A stretch of DNA of 64,000 bases from Clostridia bacterium (GTDB lineage: Bacteria; Bacillota; Clostridia; Oscillospirales; CAG-272), in contig JAFOEU010000010.1 of NCBI GenBank assembly GCA_017387685.1, positions 1 through 64,000 on the forward strand, written 5' to 3'. Of this stretch, positions 51,169-60,265 are shown piece by piece. The translations under genes were made by a program, and so were the position numbers. A model generated the notes under the pieces. It searched no databases, was not told where the DNA came from, and saw only the letters and a program-made list of their open reading frames with translations. Positions within the stretch are counted from its first letter, which is position 1, and every line of letters begins with the position of its first letter.

Positions 51169-51196
51169 TATTATATATCAATTGGAGGTCAAATTT

Positions 51197-51763
51197 ATGG
51201 ATAATATAGATGCAAGATGGGGGGCGCTTGAGGCGAAGTGCCGCGAGTGCAGTAAGTGCCCGCTTTGCGAAACAAGAACGAATTGCGTTTTCGGTACGGG
51301 CAACAGAAACGCCGACTTGATGTTCGTCGGTGAGGCACCGGGCGAGCAGGAGGACCTTTCGGGAACTCCCTTTGTCGGCAGAGCGGGTCAGCTCCTCGAC
51401 CGCTTTCTTTACGCCGTTGACATCAAGCGCGAGGACGTTTATATCGCGAACATTCTCAAATGCCGTCCGCCCAAGAATCGCGATCCCCTCCCCGCAGAGG
51501 AGGACGCTTGCATAGATTTTCTCCGCGAACAGGTGCGTCTGGTGCGCCCCAAAGTCATCGTCTGCCTCGGCAGAATCGCGGCGATGAGGCTTATCAAGCC
51601 CGACTATAAGATCACGCAAGAGCACGGAACTTGGGTAGAGAAGGGCGATTTTGCTATGACCGCCGTCTTCCACCCCGCCGCACTCCTTCGAGATCCGCGC
51701 CGCAAGGAGGATATGCTGAACGATATGAAAGCTATCAAGAAACGTCTTGATGAAAATAAATGA
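51197..51763 (+). CDS. uracil-DNA glycosylase, type 4 (iron-sulfur)
   Basis: A 188-residue glycosylase that removes uracil from DNA. Four Cys for a 4Fe-4S cluster are probable: CRECSKCPLC near residues 15-24 and a later Cys pair region (ILKCRPPKNRDP). The active-site motif GEAPGEQED (about residues 44-52) and VFHPAALLRDP at the end fit family 4. The ATG at 51197 follows TTGGAGG. It shares an operon with the SGNH lipoprotein. Confidence 0.94.
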   Translation: MDNIDARWGALEAKCRECSKCPLCETRTNCVFGTGNRNADLMFVGEAPGEQEDLSGTPFVGRAGQLLDRFLYAVDIKREDVYIANILKCRPPKNRDPLPAEEDACIDFLREQVRLVRPKVIVCLGRIAAMRLIKPDYKITQEHGTWVEKGDFAMTAVFHPAALLRDPRRKEDMLNDMKAIKKRLDENK

Positions 51764-51777
51764 AAGGAATAAAGATT

Positions 51778-53004
51778 ATGAAAAAGATCACAGCATTGAT
51801 TTTAGCTCTGTGTATGCTCCTGCCGACGCTTATGGCGTGTAATGAAGGCACCGCAGATGAAACAACTGCCTCCCTCGCGGAAACAACCGTAGAGGAAACC
51901 ACCGCACCCGCCCCCTCGGGACTTCTGCTCGTAACTCAGGGCACCACTGATTACGTTATCGTTCGCCCCGAGCAATGTCAGAACTATATCACCGACGCTA
52001 TGACCGATCTTCGCAAGGCGATCGAATCAAAGTACGGCGTTTCCATCAAGCCTCAGGATGACTGGGTAAAGGGGCATCCCAAGGGCGAGGCGTACATTTC
52101 CGAAGCGCCCGAGATACTTATCGGTGAAACCAACCGCAAGGAGAGTATGGAAGTTCTTGCCACTCTCCAACCCGGTGAGTACAAGGTCTGCGTCAGCGGC
52201 AATAAGCTCGTTCTGATCGGTACGACCGATTATCTGACAGGTCTTGCGGTTCAGGAATTCGTTAAGTTCATCAATGAAAGCGCGAATGCTACCGATCTTA
52301 TGGTTTTGAACGAGTATTCCGTTCTCAAAACGCAGGAAGATTTCAATAAGCTCCTTATGGGCATTACTATGTACGCAATGGGCGACAGCTACTTCGGAGG
52401 TTCCTCGCTCGGTAAGGAAGCGACTTGGGTAAATATGCTCGGCGAGAAGTACGGAATGCATTACGTCAATTACGGCATCGGCGGAAGCACAATGTCGGAT
52501 TACGTGACTGACAAGAATCCTATGGTCCTTCGGTATTCCAGAATGGAGAAGGGCGATGCGGATATTATTCTTCTCGAAGGCGGACGAAACGACCGCTCGA
52601 ATAAGGTTCCGATCGGAGATCTTGATTCACGCGACTCCAAGACCTTTATGGGATGCATCAATATTATGCTCGACGGAATGCTTAAGACCTATCCGAATGC
52701 GCTTATCATCCTGATAACACCCTGGAACCACACAGGCAAGGTTGCCGAAACAGGACTTTCGAACGTTGATTATGCAAATGCAATGCGCAGTCTCGCGGAG
52801 CACCGTAATGACAAGAGAATCGTCTGTCTCTATGCGGCAGATCCGAATCTTGTCGGAGTTAATATGAACGATGCAAGCTTCCGTGCAAAATACTGTATAA
52901 AGGATACCGACGTAAGCCACCTCAATCTCGACGGTATGAAGATGGTGCTGCCCTTTATGGAGCAGTTCATCGCCGCCGAGTACGCAAAGTTCAAGGGACA
53001 GTAA
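51778..53004 (+). CDS. lipoprotein with an SGNH hydrolase domain
   Basis: A 408-residue lipoprotein: lipobox LMAC (Cys about residue 21), a Thr/Glu linker, an N-terminal alpha/beta domain (about 50-180) and an SGNH domain (about 190-408). SGNH motifs: MGDSYFGGSS (Ser), GIGGSTMSDY (Gly), LEGGRND (Asn) and TDVSHLNLDG (Asp/His). The N-terminal domain (IVRPEQCQNYITDAMTDL, PEILIGETNRKES, GNKLVLIGTTD) matches the tandem domains of the EEP lipoprotein at 4904. AAAGGA favours the ATG at 51778 over the one at 51760 that overlaps the glycosylase stop. Confidence 0.85.
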   Translation: MKKITALILALCMLLPTLMACNEGTADETTASLAETTVEETTAPAPSGLLLVTQGTTDYVIVRPEQCQNYITDAMTDLRKAIESKYGVSIKPQDDWVKGHPKGEAYISEAPEILIGETNRKESMEVLATLQPGEYKVCVSGNKLVLIGTTDYLTGLAVQEFVKFINESANATDLMVLNEYSVLKTQEDFNKLLMGITMYAMGDSYFGGSSLGKEATWVNMLGEKYGMHYVNYGIGGSTMSDYVTDKNPMVLRYSRMEKGDADIILLEGGRNDRSNKVPIGDLDSRDSKTFMGCINIMLDGMLKTYPNALIILITPWNHTGKVAETGLSNVDYANAMRSLAEHRNDKRIVCLYAADPNLVGVNMNDASFRAKYCIKDTDVSHLNLDGMKMVLPFMEQFIAAEYAKFKGQ

Positions 53005-53018
53005 ATTAAATATGAAAC

Positions 53019-53047
53019 AAAAAATCGGGGATTTCCCCGATTTTTTG
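53019..53047 (+). terminator. terminator after the SGNH lipoprotein
   Basis: Stem AAAAAATCGGGGA/TCCCCGATTTTTT. Confidence 0.9.
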
Positions 53048-53058
53048 TTACCTTTCAT

Positions 53059-53136
53059 TTTGCCAAAGGCAAATTATCACTCTGCGAAGCAGATTATCAT
53101 TCCGCCGAAGGCGGATTATCACTCGAGCGAAGCGAG
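53059..53136. repeat. array of short hairpins with ATTATCAYT spacers
   Basis: Four perfect mini-palindromes: TTTGCCAAAGGCAAA, CTGCGAAGCAG, CCGCCGAAGGCGG and CGAGCGAAGCGAG, each with a 3-base loop, separated by TTATCACT, ATTATCATT and ATTATCACT. Units 3 and 4 lie inside the dapA reading frame. Confidence 0.85.
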
Positions 53137-53996
53137 ATCAACCTATTAAAGGTCCTCTCGCTTGCCGTAGTAAGCGGCAGTCTGCAATACGGCTTGCAGA
53201 TCCCCAACAGCGACAGCGCGGCTTTAACGGGTATGGGATTTACCTCGCAGAAAAGTGCGTCTGCAAGGGGTAAAAGGGAGGTGTGGAGGGCTTGCGCTTC
53301 GTGAATTTTTCCTTCGGCAAATGCGTGGCAGAGAGTCGAGGTTTCCTTCGGTTTTACGTTTGAAAGCACCGAAATTACGCCGTCCGAGCCGAGCGAAAGC
53401 AGAGGAAGCGTGGCGTTATCGTTGCCCGACCATAGGCATATTTCACTTCCGAAATAAGACAAAAATTGCGCTCCGTAGGCGATGTCACCGGTCGCATCCT
53501 TGATGCCGATTATGTTTGGAATGGCGAAAAGTTCACCCCAGACCGAGGGCGGGACGGTCATTCCCGTGCGCGAGGGGACGGTGTAAACGATGATGGGCAA
53601 GGAGGTCGCGGAGGCTATCTCGCGGTAGTGTCGGACGAGTCCTTCGGGTGTGCATTTGTTGTAATAGGGCGTGACGGCAAGCAGGGCGTCGGCGCCGTTT
53701 CCCTCGGCTGATTTCGCTTTTTTCACCGCGTGCTCGGTGCAGTTTGAGCCGATGCCCATAATGACGGGAACGCTTTTTTGTGCAGTTTTTACCGCTTCAC
53801 ATAGCAGCGCCGTTGATTCTTCATCGGAGAGCGTTGGCGCTTCTCCTGTTGTGCCGCAGACGAGGAGCGCGTCGATTCCCGCGTCAAGCTGAAAACGCAA
53901 GAGCTTGCGGTAAGAATCAAGGTCAAGTGCTCCGTTTTGCTCAAATGGCGTGACGAGTGCCGTCGCCGCGCCGAAAAACAAAGAAAATTTACTCAA
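53097..53996 (-). CDS. dapA: 4-hydroxy-tetrahydrodipicolinate synthase
   Basis: A 299-residue DapA of the lysine/diaminopimelate pathway. Catalytic parts: CGTTGEAPTLSDEE (Thr pair), YTVPSRTGM (Tyr) and IIGIKDATGD (Schiff-base Lys). It starts with TTG eight bases after AAAGGAGA. The last ~12 residues (LRSSDNPPSAE) are encoded by two units of the hairpin array at 53059-53136, and the stop lies in a spacer, so the original C-terminus seems to have been replaced or extended by repeat DNA. Function is probably kept, as the extension is beyond the barrel. Confidence 0.94.
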   Translation of the reverse strand: MSKFSLFFGAATALVTPFEQNGALDLDSYRKLLRFQLDAGIDALLVCGTTGEAPTLSDEESTALLCEAVKTAQKSVPVIMGIGSNCTEHAVKKAKSAEGNGADALLAVTPYYNKCTPEGLVRHYREIASATSLPIIVYTVPSRTGMTVPPSVWGELFAIPNIIGIKDATGDIAYGAQFLSYFGSEICLWSGNDNATLPLLSLGSDGVISVLSNVKPKETSTLCHAFAEGKIHEAQALHTSLLPLADALFCEVNPIPVKAALSLLGICKPYCRLPLTTASERTFNRLISLRSSDNPPSAE

Positions 53997-54034
53997 AATT
54001 TTTCTCCTTTCTCAAAATAAATAGTGCTTAAATA

Positions 54035-54063
54035 TTGCATTTTTTTCGGTTTTATTATATAAT
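54035..54063 (+). promoter_or_regulatory. promoter of the queA run
   Basis: TTGCAT (54035-54040), 17-bp spacer, TATAAT (54058-54063). Confidence 0.78.
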
Positions 54064-54102
54064 ATATATAATGGCTAATTATGTTTATTGAGAGATTTAA
54101 AA

Positions 54103-55182
54103 ATGAGTGATATTATTATAAATGCAAAACCCGAAACCGATCTTTCAACGTCGGATTTCGACTATTTTCTCCCCGAGGAGCAGATCGCACAGCACCCCGC
54201 CGAGCCACGCGATTCCTCGCGCCTGCTCTGCGTTGACCGTGAAAGCGGCTCGCTTTCGCATAAATATTTCCGCGATATAATCGATCATCTGCGCGAGGGC
54301 GACACGCTTGTCGTAAACGATTCAAAGGTAATTCCCGCACGTCTTTACGGTCACGCCGAGGGCAGAGAAGAGGCGATGGTCGAGCTTCTCCTCCTCCGTC
54401 AGCGCGGCGACGATCTCTGGGAAACTCTCGTAAAGCCCGGAAAGCGCGCGCGAATCGGAATGAAGATGGTCTTCGGGGGCGGAACTCTCGTTGCAACTGT
54501 TGAGGATATCGTCGAAGAGGGTAACCGACTTGTCAGACTTGAATACGACAAAAATTGCTTCGCAAACGTCTACGATATGCTCTCCGAGGTCGGCGTTATG
54601 CCGCTGCCTCCCTACATCACCGAGAAGCTTCAGGATAAGTCCCGCTACCAGACAGTATATGCAAAGCGCGAGGGCTCTGCCGCCGCGCCGACCGCGGGAT
54701 TGCACTTCACCCCCGAGCTGCTCGAGCGCATCAAGGCGAAGGGCGTTGCGATCGTTCCCGTAATGCTCCACGTCGGACTCGGCACCTTCCGTCCCGTCAA
54801 GGAGGAGAACATCGGCGAGCACATTATGCACACCGAATATATCTCGGTCAGCGAGGAAAGCGCAAACATTATCAACAGCCGCCGCGCCGCGGGCGGACGA
54901 ACGATCTGCGTCGGCACGACGTCCTGCAGAACGCTCGAGAGCGTTTCGGACGATCAGGGCATCGTTCATCCCATCAGCGGCGATACGGGCATTTTCATCT
55001 ACCCCGGCTACCGCTTCAAGGCGACCGACGCGCTGATAACCAACTTCCACCTGCCCAAATCGACGCTTCTAATGCTCGTTTCGGCTTTCTACGAGCGAGA
55101 AAAGATGCTTGATGTTTACAAAACTGCCGTGGACGAGAAGTACAGATTCTTCTCCTTCGGCGATGCGATGTTTATTGAGTAA
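54103..55182 (+). CDS. queA: S-adenosylmethionine:tRNA ribosyltransferase-isomerase
   Basis: A 359-residue enzyme that makes epoxyqueuosine in tRNA anticodons. Seen: STSDFDYFLPEEQIAQHPAEPRDSSRL (read as FDYFLPEEQIAQHP and EPRDSSRL), the AAPTAGLHFT motif, HVGLGTFRPV and NFHLPKSTLLMLVSAF. The ATG at 54103 is used; a TTG at 54088 is possible and the ribosome binding site is weak. First gene of the queA-unknown-miaA-HlyD-yggS-sepF-yggT run; pairing with miaA joins two tRNA modification functions. Confidence 0.96.
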   Translation: MSDIIINAKPETDLSTSDFDYFLPEEQIAQHPAEPRDSSRLLCVDRESGSLSHKYFRDIIDHLREGDTLVVNDSKVIPARLYGHAEGREEAMVELLLLRQRGDDLWETLVKPGKRARIGMKMVFGGGTLVATVEDIVEEGNRLVRLEYDKNCFANVYDMLSEVGVMPLPPYITEKLQDKSRYQTVYAKREGSAAAPTAGLHFTPELLERIKAKGVAIVPVMLHVGLGTFRPVKEENIGEHIMHTEYISVSEESANIINSRRAAGGRTICVGTTSCRTLESVSDDQGIVHPISGDTGIFIYPGYRFKATDALITNFHLPKSTLLMLVSAFYEREKMLDVYKTAVDEKYRFFSFGDAMFIE

Positions 55183-55184
55183 AA

Positions 55185-56186
55185 ATGAGTAAATTTATAG
55201 ATTTCAAAATCTGGTCCCGCGAGGGGCATCTTGACGATTTCCGTCTGCCGAAGATCAGCGATTGCACCTTTGAGCTGATCGAGGACAGAGAGGTGTCGCT
55301 CGATGAGATACCTGCGGAGATACTGCTTTCGATGGACGGTATCCGCTACCTCGTCCACGCACGCCTTTCGGATTATCAGTTCGAGAGCGCGATCGAATAT
55401 GCCCGTAAATTCGCGCTGAAAACGGCAAGCTCGCTTGACGGAGCCGTAGAGGAGACCGACAAGCCCACCGTTTTTGGCGGTGATAAGATTCTTCCGCCGC
55501 AGATCACTGAGTACACGCAGATGCTCACGCTTTCGGTGTGGTTCTCCGCAGAGAAGAAGTTTACCGACCTTTACGGTGATATAATTGCTCTGCTTGAAAA
55601 GGAATTCCCTTTCGCACTTCCCTCGAAGTACGGCAAAGAAATGCCTCCCGAGCAGATTTATGGCGATAAGAACGCCTTTATCGAATTTTTGAATGATACT
55701 CCCGCGCCCGTATGGTACGCGCAGAAGCCCGTTACTCACGTTCATATCAACGATGCGAACCGCGCCGAGGCAAAGCGCGAGGGACTGCGCGTAAACCGCA
55801 TTTCGATCAGAATGCCCGATGCGCTTTACGAGATCGATGAATGGAAGTTCGCGCTCCGCAGACTTCTTAAATCCCTGACCTTGACTGTCGGCGGCTTCTT
55901 CGGACAGATCTGTCGCGGCGAGAGCGGAGTGGTTTCCTGGTGGTGGCAGGGCGTGCCGCTTGAGCTCGGCGTTGCCTGCACCTTCGGTGAGCCCTATTAC
56001 TCCCTCATCCCCGACTGCGCCGAAAAGGGCGAGCAGATCGCGGACGGTGTGGCGTATTTTGAGGAGCCCTACGGCCCGTACGTTCCCACAGAGCTCGTTT
56101 CGATGCCGAAAAAGAAGCTTTTTGCCAAGGAAAGACTCTATCCCGACAACTTCGCCCGCGCTCCCAAAATGCCGATCGAAAAATGA
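55185..56186 (+). CDS. protein of unknown function between queA and miaA
   Basis: A 333-residue soluble protein with no signal peptide, no membrane helix and no motif that I recognise. Features: an N-terminal acidic part, a Trp-rich segment (GVVSWWWQGVPLELGVACT) in the C-terminal third and the basic ending PKKKLFAKERLYPDNFARAP. It starts two bases after the queA stop and overlaps miaA by four bases, so it is firmly part of the operon. A role in tRNA modification would be guessed from context only. Confidence 0.65.
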   Translation: MSKFIDFKIWSREGHLDDFRLPKISDCTFELIEDREVSLDEIPAEILLSMDGIRYLVHARLSDYQFESAIEYARKFALKTASSLDGAVEETDKPTVFGGDKILPPQITEYTQMLTLSVWFSAEKKFTDLYGDIIALLEKEFPFALPSKYGKEMPPEQIYGDKNAFIEFLNDTPAPVWYAQKPVTHVHINDANRAEAKREGLRVNRISIRMPDALYEIDEWKFALRRLLKSLTLTVGGFFGQICRGESGVVSWWWQGVPLELGVACTFGEPYYSLIPDCAEKGEQIADGVAYFEEPYGPYVPTELVSMPKKKLFAKERLYPDNFARAPKMPIEK

Positions 56187-57121
56187 CGAAGCCGAAGATA
56201 GTTGCCGTTGTCGGACATACCGCCTCGGGTAAAACCGGACTCGCCATCGCACTTGCCGAGCGGCTCGGCGGTGAGATAGTCTGCTGTGACTCGATGCAGA
56301 TCTACCGCGAAATGGATATCGGAACTGCAAAGCCCACCCCCGAGGAGCTTGCGCGCGTGCCGCATCATACGGTCGATTTCGTCGATCCGATGCGCCCCTA
56401 TTCCTGTGCGGACTACGCCGAGGATGCCGAACGCGCGATCAATGACATTCTCTCGCGCGGAAAACTCCCGATAATCTGCGGCGGTACGGGACTTTACCTT
56501 GACACGCTGCTTTTTGAGCGACCCTTCGACGAATGCGGGGGCAGAAGCGACGTTCGCGAGCGGCTTGAACGTGAGGCTGAAGAACTCGGAGCGCACGCGC
56601 TTCATCTGCGCCTCTCCGAGGTCGATCCCGAAAGTGCCGCAAAGATACACGAAAACAACGTCCGCCGCGTTATACGCGCGCTTGAGATATTTGAAACCAC
56701 GGGCAAGAAAAAGAGCGAGCTTGATGCTCAGCCCTCGCCCGCAAAATACGACTTTTCCGCCTTTGAGCTCCGCCGCACCGATATGTCGGAGCGCTATGCC
56801 AGAATCGAGGCAAGAGTGGACGAAATGATCGCCTCGGGACTTATCGAGGAAACGAAAAAGCTCCTTGATATGGGTATTTTCGAGAAAAATCCCACAGCCG
56901 CGCAGGCGATCGGATATAAGGAAATGCTCGGTTACGTGCGCGGTGAGGTCAGCCTCGCAGATGCGCGCGAAAGACTTTGTATTGCCACAAGGCAGTACGC
57001 GAAAAGACAGGTCACCTGGTTCGGAGCAAAAAATTATATAGAAACCGTCGAGCTCCGTCCCGATTTGCCCGATCCCACGGATGCGCTCTGTAAGCGAATT
57101 GCAGAGTGGCTTGAAAAATAA
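56183..57121 (+). CDS. miaA: tRNA dimethylallyltransferase
   Basis: A 312-residue enzyme that adds an isopentenyl group to A37 of tRNAs reading UNN codons. Walker A GHTASGKTGLAI (about residues 11-22), DSMQIYREMDIGTAKP, CGGTGLYL, NNVRRVIRALEI and RQYAKRQVTWF are all standard. It overlaps the upstream gene by four bases and lies 14 bases before the HlyD-like gene. Confidence 0.97.
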   Translation: MTKPKIVAVVGHTASGKTGLAIALAERLGGEIVCCDSMQIYREMDIGTAKPTPEELARVPHHTVDFVDPMRPYSCADYAEDAERAINDILSRGKLPIICGGTGLYLDTLLFERPFDECGGRSDVRERLEREAEELGAHALHLRLSEVDPESAAKIHENNVRRVIRALEIFETTGKKKSELDAQPSPAKYDFSAFELRRTDMSERYARIEARVDEMIASGLIEETKKLLDMGIFEKNPTAAQAIGYKEMLGYVRGEVSLADARERLCIATRQYAKRQVTWFGAKNYIETVELRPDLPDPTDALCKRIAEWLEK

Positions 57122-57135
57122 ATTACGCAAAAACG

Positions 57136-58641
57136 ATGAAAAAAGATAAAAAATCGCTTTCCGTCCAAGGAATGCGTTCGGATATTGAAAAATTTAATAG
57201 TGAACGCGAAAAAAAAGCGGTGAAAAAGAAGCTCGGCTTCGATTTTATCTATCTTTTTTCTGCGTTACTGACGATAGCGGTAGCAGTTCTTTCGGTGGGT
57301 CTCGTCTTGTATTTCGGCTATCATTTGATCAATCTGTTTACTTCTGACGTCACCTACTCTCCTGCGTACCCTGTAGAGGAAAGTGAATACCGTCGCGGGA
57401 TCGGATATATATTCCGCGATGAGACAATAATATTAACGTCCGCAGAGGGCGTTCCCGATTATAAGGTTTCGGACGGAGAAAGACTCGGCATCAACGAAAA
57501 GATATGCAACGTTTATTCTTCGATAAACGAGGATGCGAGCGAGCGGATCGCTGAGATAGAGCGAAGGCTCTCTCTGCTTCGTGCAAGCCTTGGAACGGGT
57601 GTGATCAAGGAGGGTATACCCGAGGCTCTCCGTGATTCCGGCGAAAGATACGATGAGATAATGCTTCTGCTGGCTAGGGGAGATTATTCTGCCTCCGCGA
57701 GCCTTTTGGATGGATTTCTTGCCTCGCTTATCAGACTCGAGCTTCTCAGCGAGGGATCCGATGCCGTTGACCTTGAGATAAAGAGTCTTGAGGCGGAAAA
57801 GGAGATGCTTCTTTCAACTTACGGCAGGATCAACGGAAGCGTAAGCTCTGATCGGGTAGGTTATTTCTTTAGCGCAGCAGACGGTTATGAGAGTATCTTT
57901 GATCCTTCGCTTCTTTCTGATATTACGGTCGGCGGCTTTACCGAGCTGATCAAACGTGAGCCTGATGATATTTCACGCGCGGTTGGTAAGATGGTCAACG
58001 GTGCAAAATGGTATCTGGCGATCCCGCTTGATTCCGCAACGGAATTTATCGAGGGTGAGGATTACAATATCTTATTCCACGATAACGATTCACAAAGCCT
58101 GACTATGACGCTTGAAAAGCTGATCCTTGATCTGGATGACTATGATCAGGACGACAACCGTGCGGAGTCGCTGCTCGTTTTCTCTACGGTAAAGATGCCC
58201 GATAATTTCCGATACCTCCGCACCCAGAATGTCAGCATCGAGGCGGCAAGCTATAAGGGCTACCGTATACCCGTCACCGCCGTCAGATATTACGACGGAA
58301 TGACCGGCGTTTACGTTGTTGCCGGAGGATACGTTTTGTTTAGACAGATCGACGTCCTTTATGAAAAGGACGGGTATTGTATCGCCGCTTTGTACGCTGA
58401 CGCCGAGCCCGGTAAGCCCCTGACATACACTTCTCTCGCGTTTGAGAAGCGTATGATCATTGATGGAATTCACTATGCTGACGTAATGGCTGAGATGGTA
58501 GGCTGGGAGAAGAAGGAATATTACAATGGCGGTATTCCCGTTCCCAAGGGGCAAACACTCAGATACTTCTATCATCTTAACGACCTTGAGGAGGTCATTC
58601 TGACGGGTAAGGATCTATACCACGGAAAGGCACTTGACTGA
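57136..58641 (+). CDS. HlyD-like membrane protein of the cell-division neighbourhood
   Basis: A 501-residue protein: basic cytoplasmic N-terminus, one membrane helix (about residues 40-66), then a large outer domain with a coiled-coil (ASERIAEIERRLSLLRASL, about 136-154) and a beta-rich C-terminal part resembling HlyD adaptor proteins. A gene of this type commonly precedes yggS and sepF in Clostridia, so a link to division or envelope growth is likely but unproven. It overlaps or abuts yggS. Confidence 0.72.
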   Translation: MKKDKKSLSVQGMRSDIEKFNSEREKKAVKKKLGFDFIYLFSALLTIAVAVLSVGLVLYFGYHLINLFTSDVTYSPAYPVEESEYRRGIGYIFRDETIILTSAEGVPDYKVSDGERLGINEKICNVYSSINEDASERIAEIERRLSLLRASLGTGVIKEGIPEALRDSGERYDEIMLLLARGDYSASASLLDGFLASLIRLELLSEGSDAVDLEIKSLEAEKEMLLSTYGRINGSVSSDRVGYFFSAADGYESIFDPSLLSDITVGGFTELIKREPDDISRAVGKMVNGAKWYLAIPLDSATEFIEGEDYNILFHDNDSQSLTMTLEKLILDLDDYDQDDNRAESLLVFSTVKMPDNFRYLRTQNVSIEAASYKGYRIPVTAVRYYDGMTGVYVVAGGYVLFRQIDVLYEKDGYCIAALYADAEPGKPLTYTSLAFEKRMIIDGIHYADVMAEMVGWEKKEYYNGGIPVPKGQTLRYFYHLNDLEEVILTGKDLYHGKALD

Positions 58642-58642
58642 T

Positions 58643-59386
58643 ATGTGTGAAAATAAAGATTATTCTGAGCTTCTTGCGCGTTACGATGCCGCGCTTGAAG
58701 GTATCCGCAAATCCGAGGAGGAATGCGGAAGATCGGGTGTGCGGCTTCTCGTTGCCGCAAAATATGCGACCTCGGATGAGCTCGACGCTCTCTGCCTGCA
58801 TCGCGGACTTTCCGCGATCGGCGAAAACCGAACCGATACCCTCATCGAGCATTACGAGGGTATGAAAAATAAAGTTGAAATCCACTTCATCGGACATCTG
58901 CAGAGAAACAAGGTAAAGGGGATAATCGATAAGGTTTCGCTCATCCATTCGCTTGAATCTATCCCCCTTGCCGAGGAGCTCCAACGTCAGGCTGAGAAGA
59001 GAGGGCTCACGGTGCGGGTTCTTGCCGAGGTCAATATCGGCAGAGAAGAGTCGAAAAGCGGCGTTCTCCCCGAGGAGCTTCGCGAATTTTGTCTTGAAAT
59101 ATCGAAATATCCCAATATCAAGCTTTGCGGATTTATGACGATGGCGCCGAAATCTACGTCTTTTGCAGAGTATTACGATTATTTCAAAGAAACTTACAAT
59201 CTATCCATTGACATTTGGAAGAATACGCTTCATAATATACAAGAACCGATCATTTCGATGGGCATGAGCGACAGCTACCGCGCGGCGATCGCGGCGGGTG
59301 CGACGGTCGTTCGCCTTGGCTCGAGCGTTTTCGGCAGAACGACCGAGGACGTAATGAAAATGAAAAATAATAAAAATAATATTTGA
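58643..59386 (+). CDS. yggS: YggS family PLP-binding protein
   Basis: A 247-residue PLP homeostasis protein with LLVAAKYATSDELDAL (PLP-Lys, about residue 39), IGENR, HFIGHLQRNKV, CGFMTMAP and SMGMSDSYRAAIAAGATVVRLGSSVFG. The start is either the ATG at 58643 or a TTG at 58634 that overlaps the HlyD-like gene and is closer to GGAAAGG. It belongs to the yggS-sepF-yggT group, a conserved neighbourhood in Gram-positives. Confidence 0.95.
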   Translation: MCENKDYSELLARYDAALEGIRKSEEECGRSGVRLLVAAKYATSDELDALCLHRGLSAIGENRTDTLIEHYEGMKNKVEIHFIGHLQRNKVKGIIDKVSLIHSLESIPLAEELQRQAEKRGLTVRVLAEVNIGREESKSGVLPEELREFCLEISKYPNIKLCGFMTMAPKSTSFAEYYDYFKETYNLSIDIWKNTLHNIQEPIISMGMSDSYRAAIAAGATVVRLGSSVFGRTTEDVMKMKNNKNNI

Positions 59387-59415
59387 TAAACAAACTTAAA
59401 AACGGAGGAATAAAA

Positions 59416-59919
59416 ATGGCATCCCTTAATATTTTTGGCAAGCCTCAGAAGCCTGCAAAGGAAGAAGAATACGATAGCTCATATTACGGCACAGAGGAGG
59501 ATTTCTCTGCTACTGCTCCCGAGTCGGAGGAGAAGCCCGTATACGATAAGCCCGCAGCCCCCCAGAGAAGCACTTATACCGCGGCACATTCCGCGCCCGT
59601 TCAGATGAAGCTGATCCGTCCCTCGAATTTCGTTGACGGTCAGACTATTGCAAATTGCCTTATGAACAATCACCCCGTGCTTATGCATCTTGAAAACACG
59701 ACTAAAGAGGTCTCCCACGATCTGGTATGCTTCCTGACCGGAGTGGTTTATGCGATCGGCGGACAGATCCAGCCTGTTTCCGAGAGCACTTATATGCTTT
59801 CTCCCAATTCAATGGAGATCACCGAGGAGGAGCTCGAGCCGGATGCTCCCGCGGATAACAATACCGCCGATAGCTACGGCTTTGGCGGATATAACGGCTT
59901 TAACGGCTATAATTACTGA
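59416..59919 (+). CDS. sepF: cell division protein SepF
   Basis: A 167-residue SepF: N-terminal membrane-binding helix, a Pro/Glu-rich linker, then the SepF core PVQMKLIRPSNFVDGQTIAN (about residues 63-82) and HDLVCFLTGVVYAIGGQIQPV. A Gly/Tyr-rich tail ends the protein (YGFGGYNGFNGYNY). SepF ties FtsZ rings to the membrane. ACGGAGGAAT precedes the ATG at 59416; a longer frame from 59383 starts inside yggS. Confidence 0.95.
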   Translation: MASLNIFGKPQKPAKEEEYDSSYYGTEEDFSATAPESEEKPVYDKPAAPQRSTYTAAHSAPVQMKLIRPSNFVDGQTIANCLMNNHPVLMHLENTTKEVSHDLVCFLTGVVYAIGGQIQPVSESTYMLSPNSMEITEEELEPDAPADNNTADSYGFGGYNGFNGYNY

Positions 59920-59942
59920 TATTTCGAAAGGTAAAACTGTTC

Positions 59943-60224
59943 TTGAAACTATTTTTGGTGCTAACGGTCAACTTTGTTGATCTCGTGCTGGGCGCCGTTT
60001 TGATCGCTATGATGATACGCGCTATTCTCTCGCTCGTTTTGATGGGAGAAGAGAATGGATTTTCTATACTGTTGTATTATTTTACGGAGCCCTTTATTTT
60101 GCCTGTGCGCAAGATACTTGAGCGGTTGGGTCTGTTTCAGGGAACTCCGTTTGACGTTTCCTTTTTTCTGACTACCGTACTGCTTGGGATGATACAGTCG
60201 CTTCTTGCTGTTATCCCAATGTAA
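59943..60224 (+). CDS. yggT: YggT family membrane protein
   Basis: A 93-residue protein with two membrane helices (about residues 12-33 and 71-90) and the typical MIRAILSLVLMGEENG and YYFTEPFILPVRKI. It starts with TTG; a GAAAGG lies about 12 bases upstream, which is somewhat far. Its usual place is after sepF. Function unclear, linked to cell division or ion homeostasis. Confidence 0.9.
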   Translation: MKLFLVLTVNFVDLVLGAVLIAMMIRAILSLVLMGEENGFSILLYYFTEPFILPVRKILERLGLFQGTPFDVSFFLTTVLLGMIQSLLAVIPM

Positions 60225-60265
60225 ATTCTTAAAAAGCCGCTCAGGGCGGCAGAATGGAGAAATCA

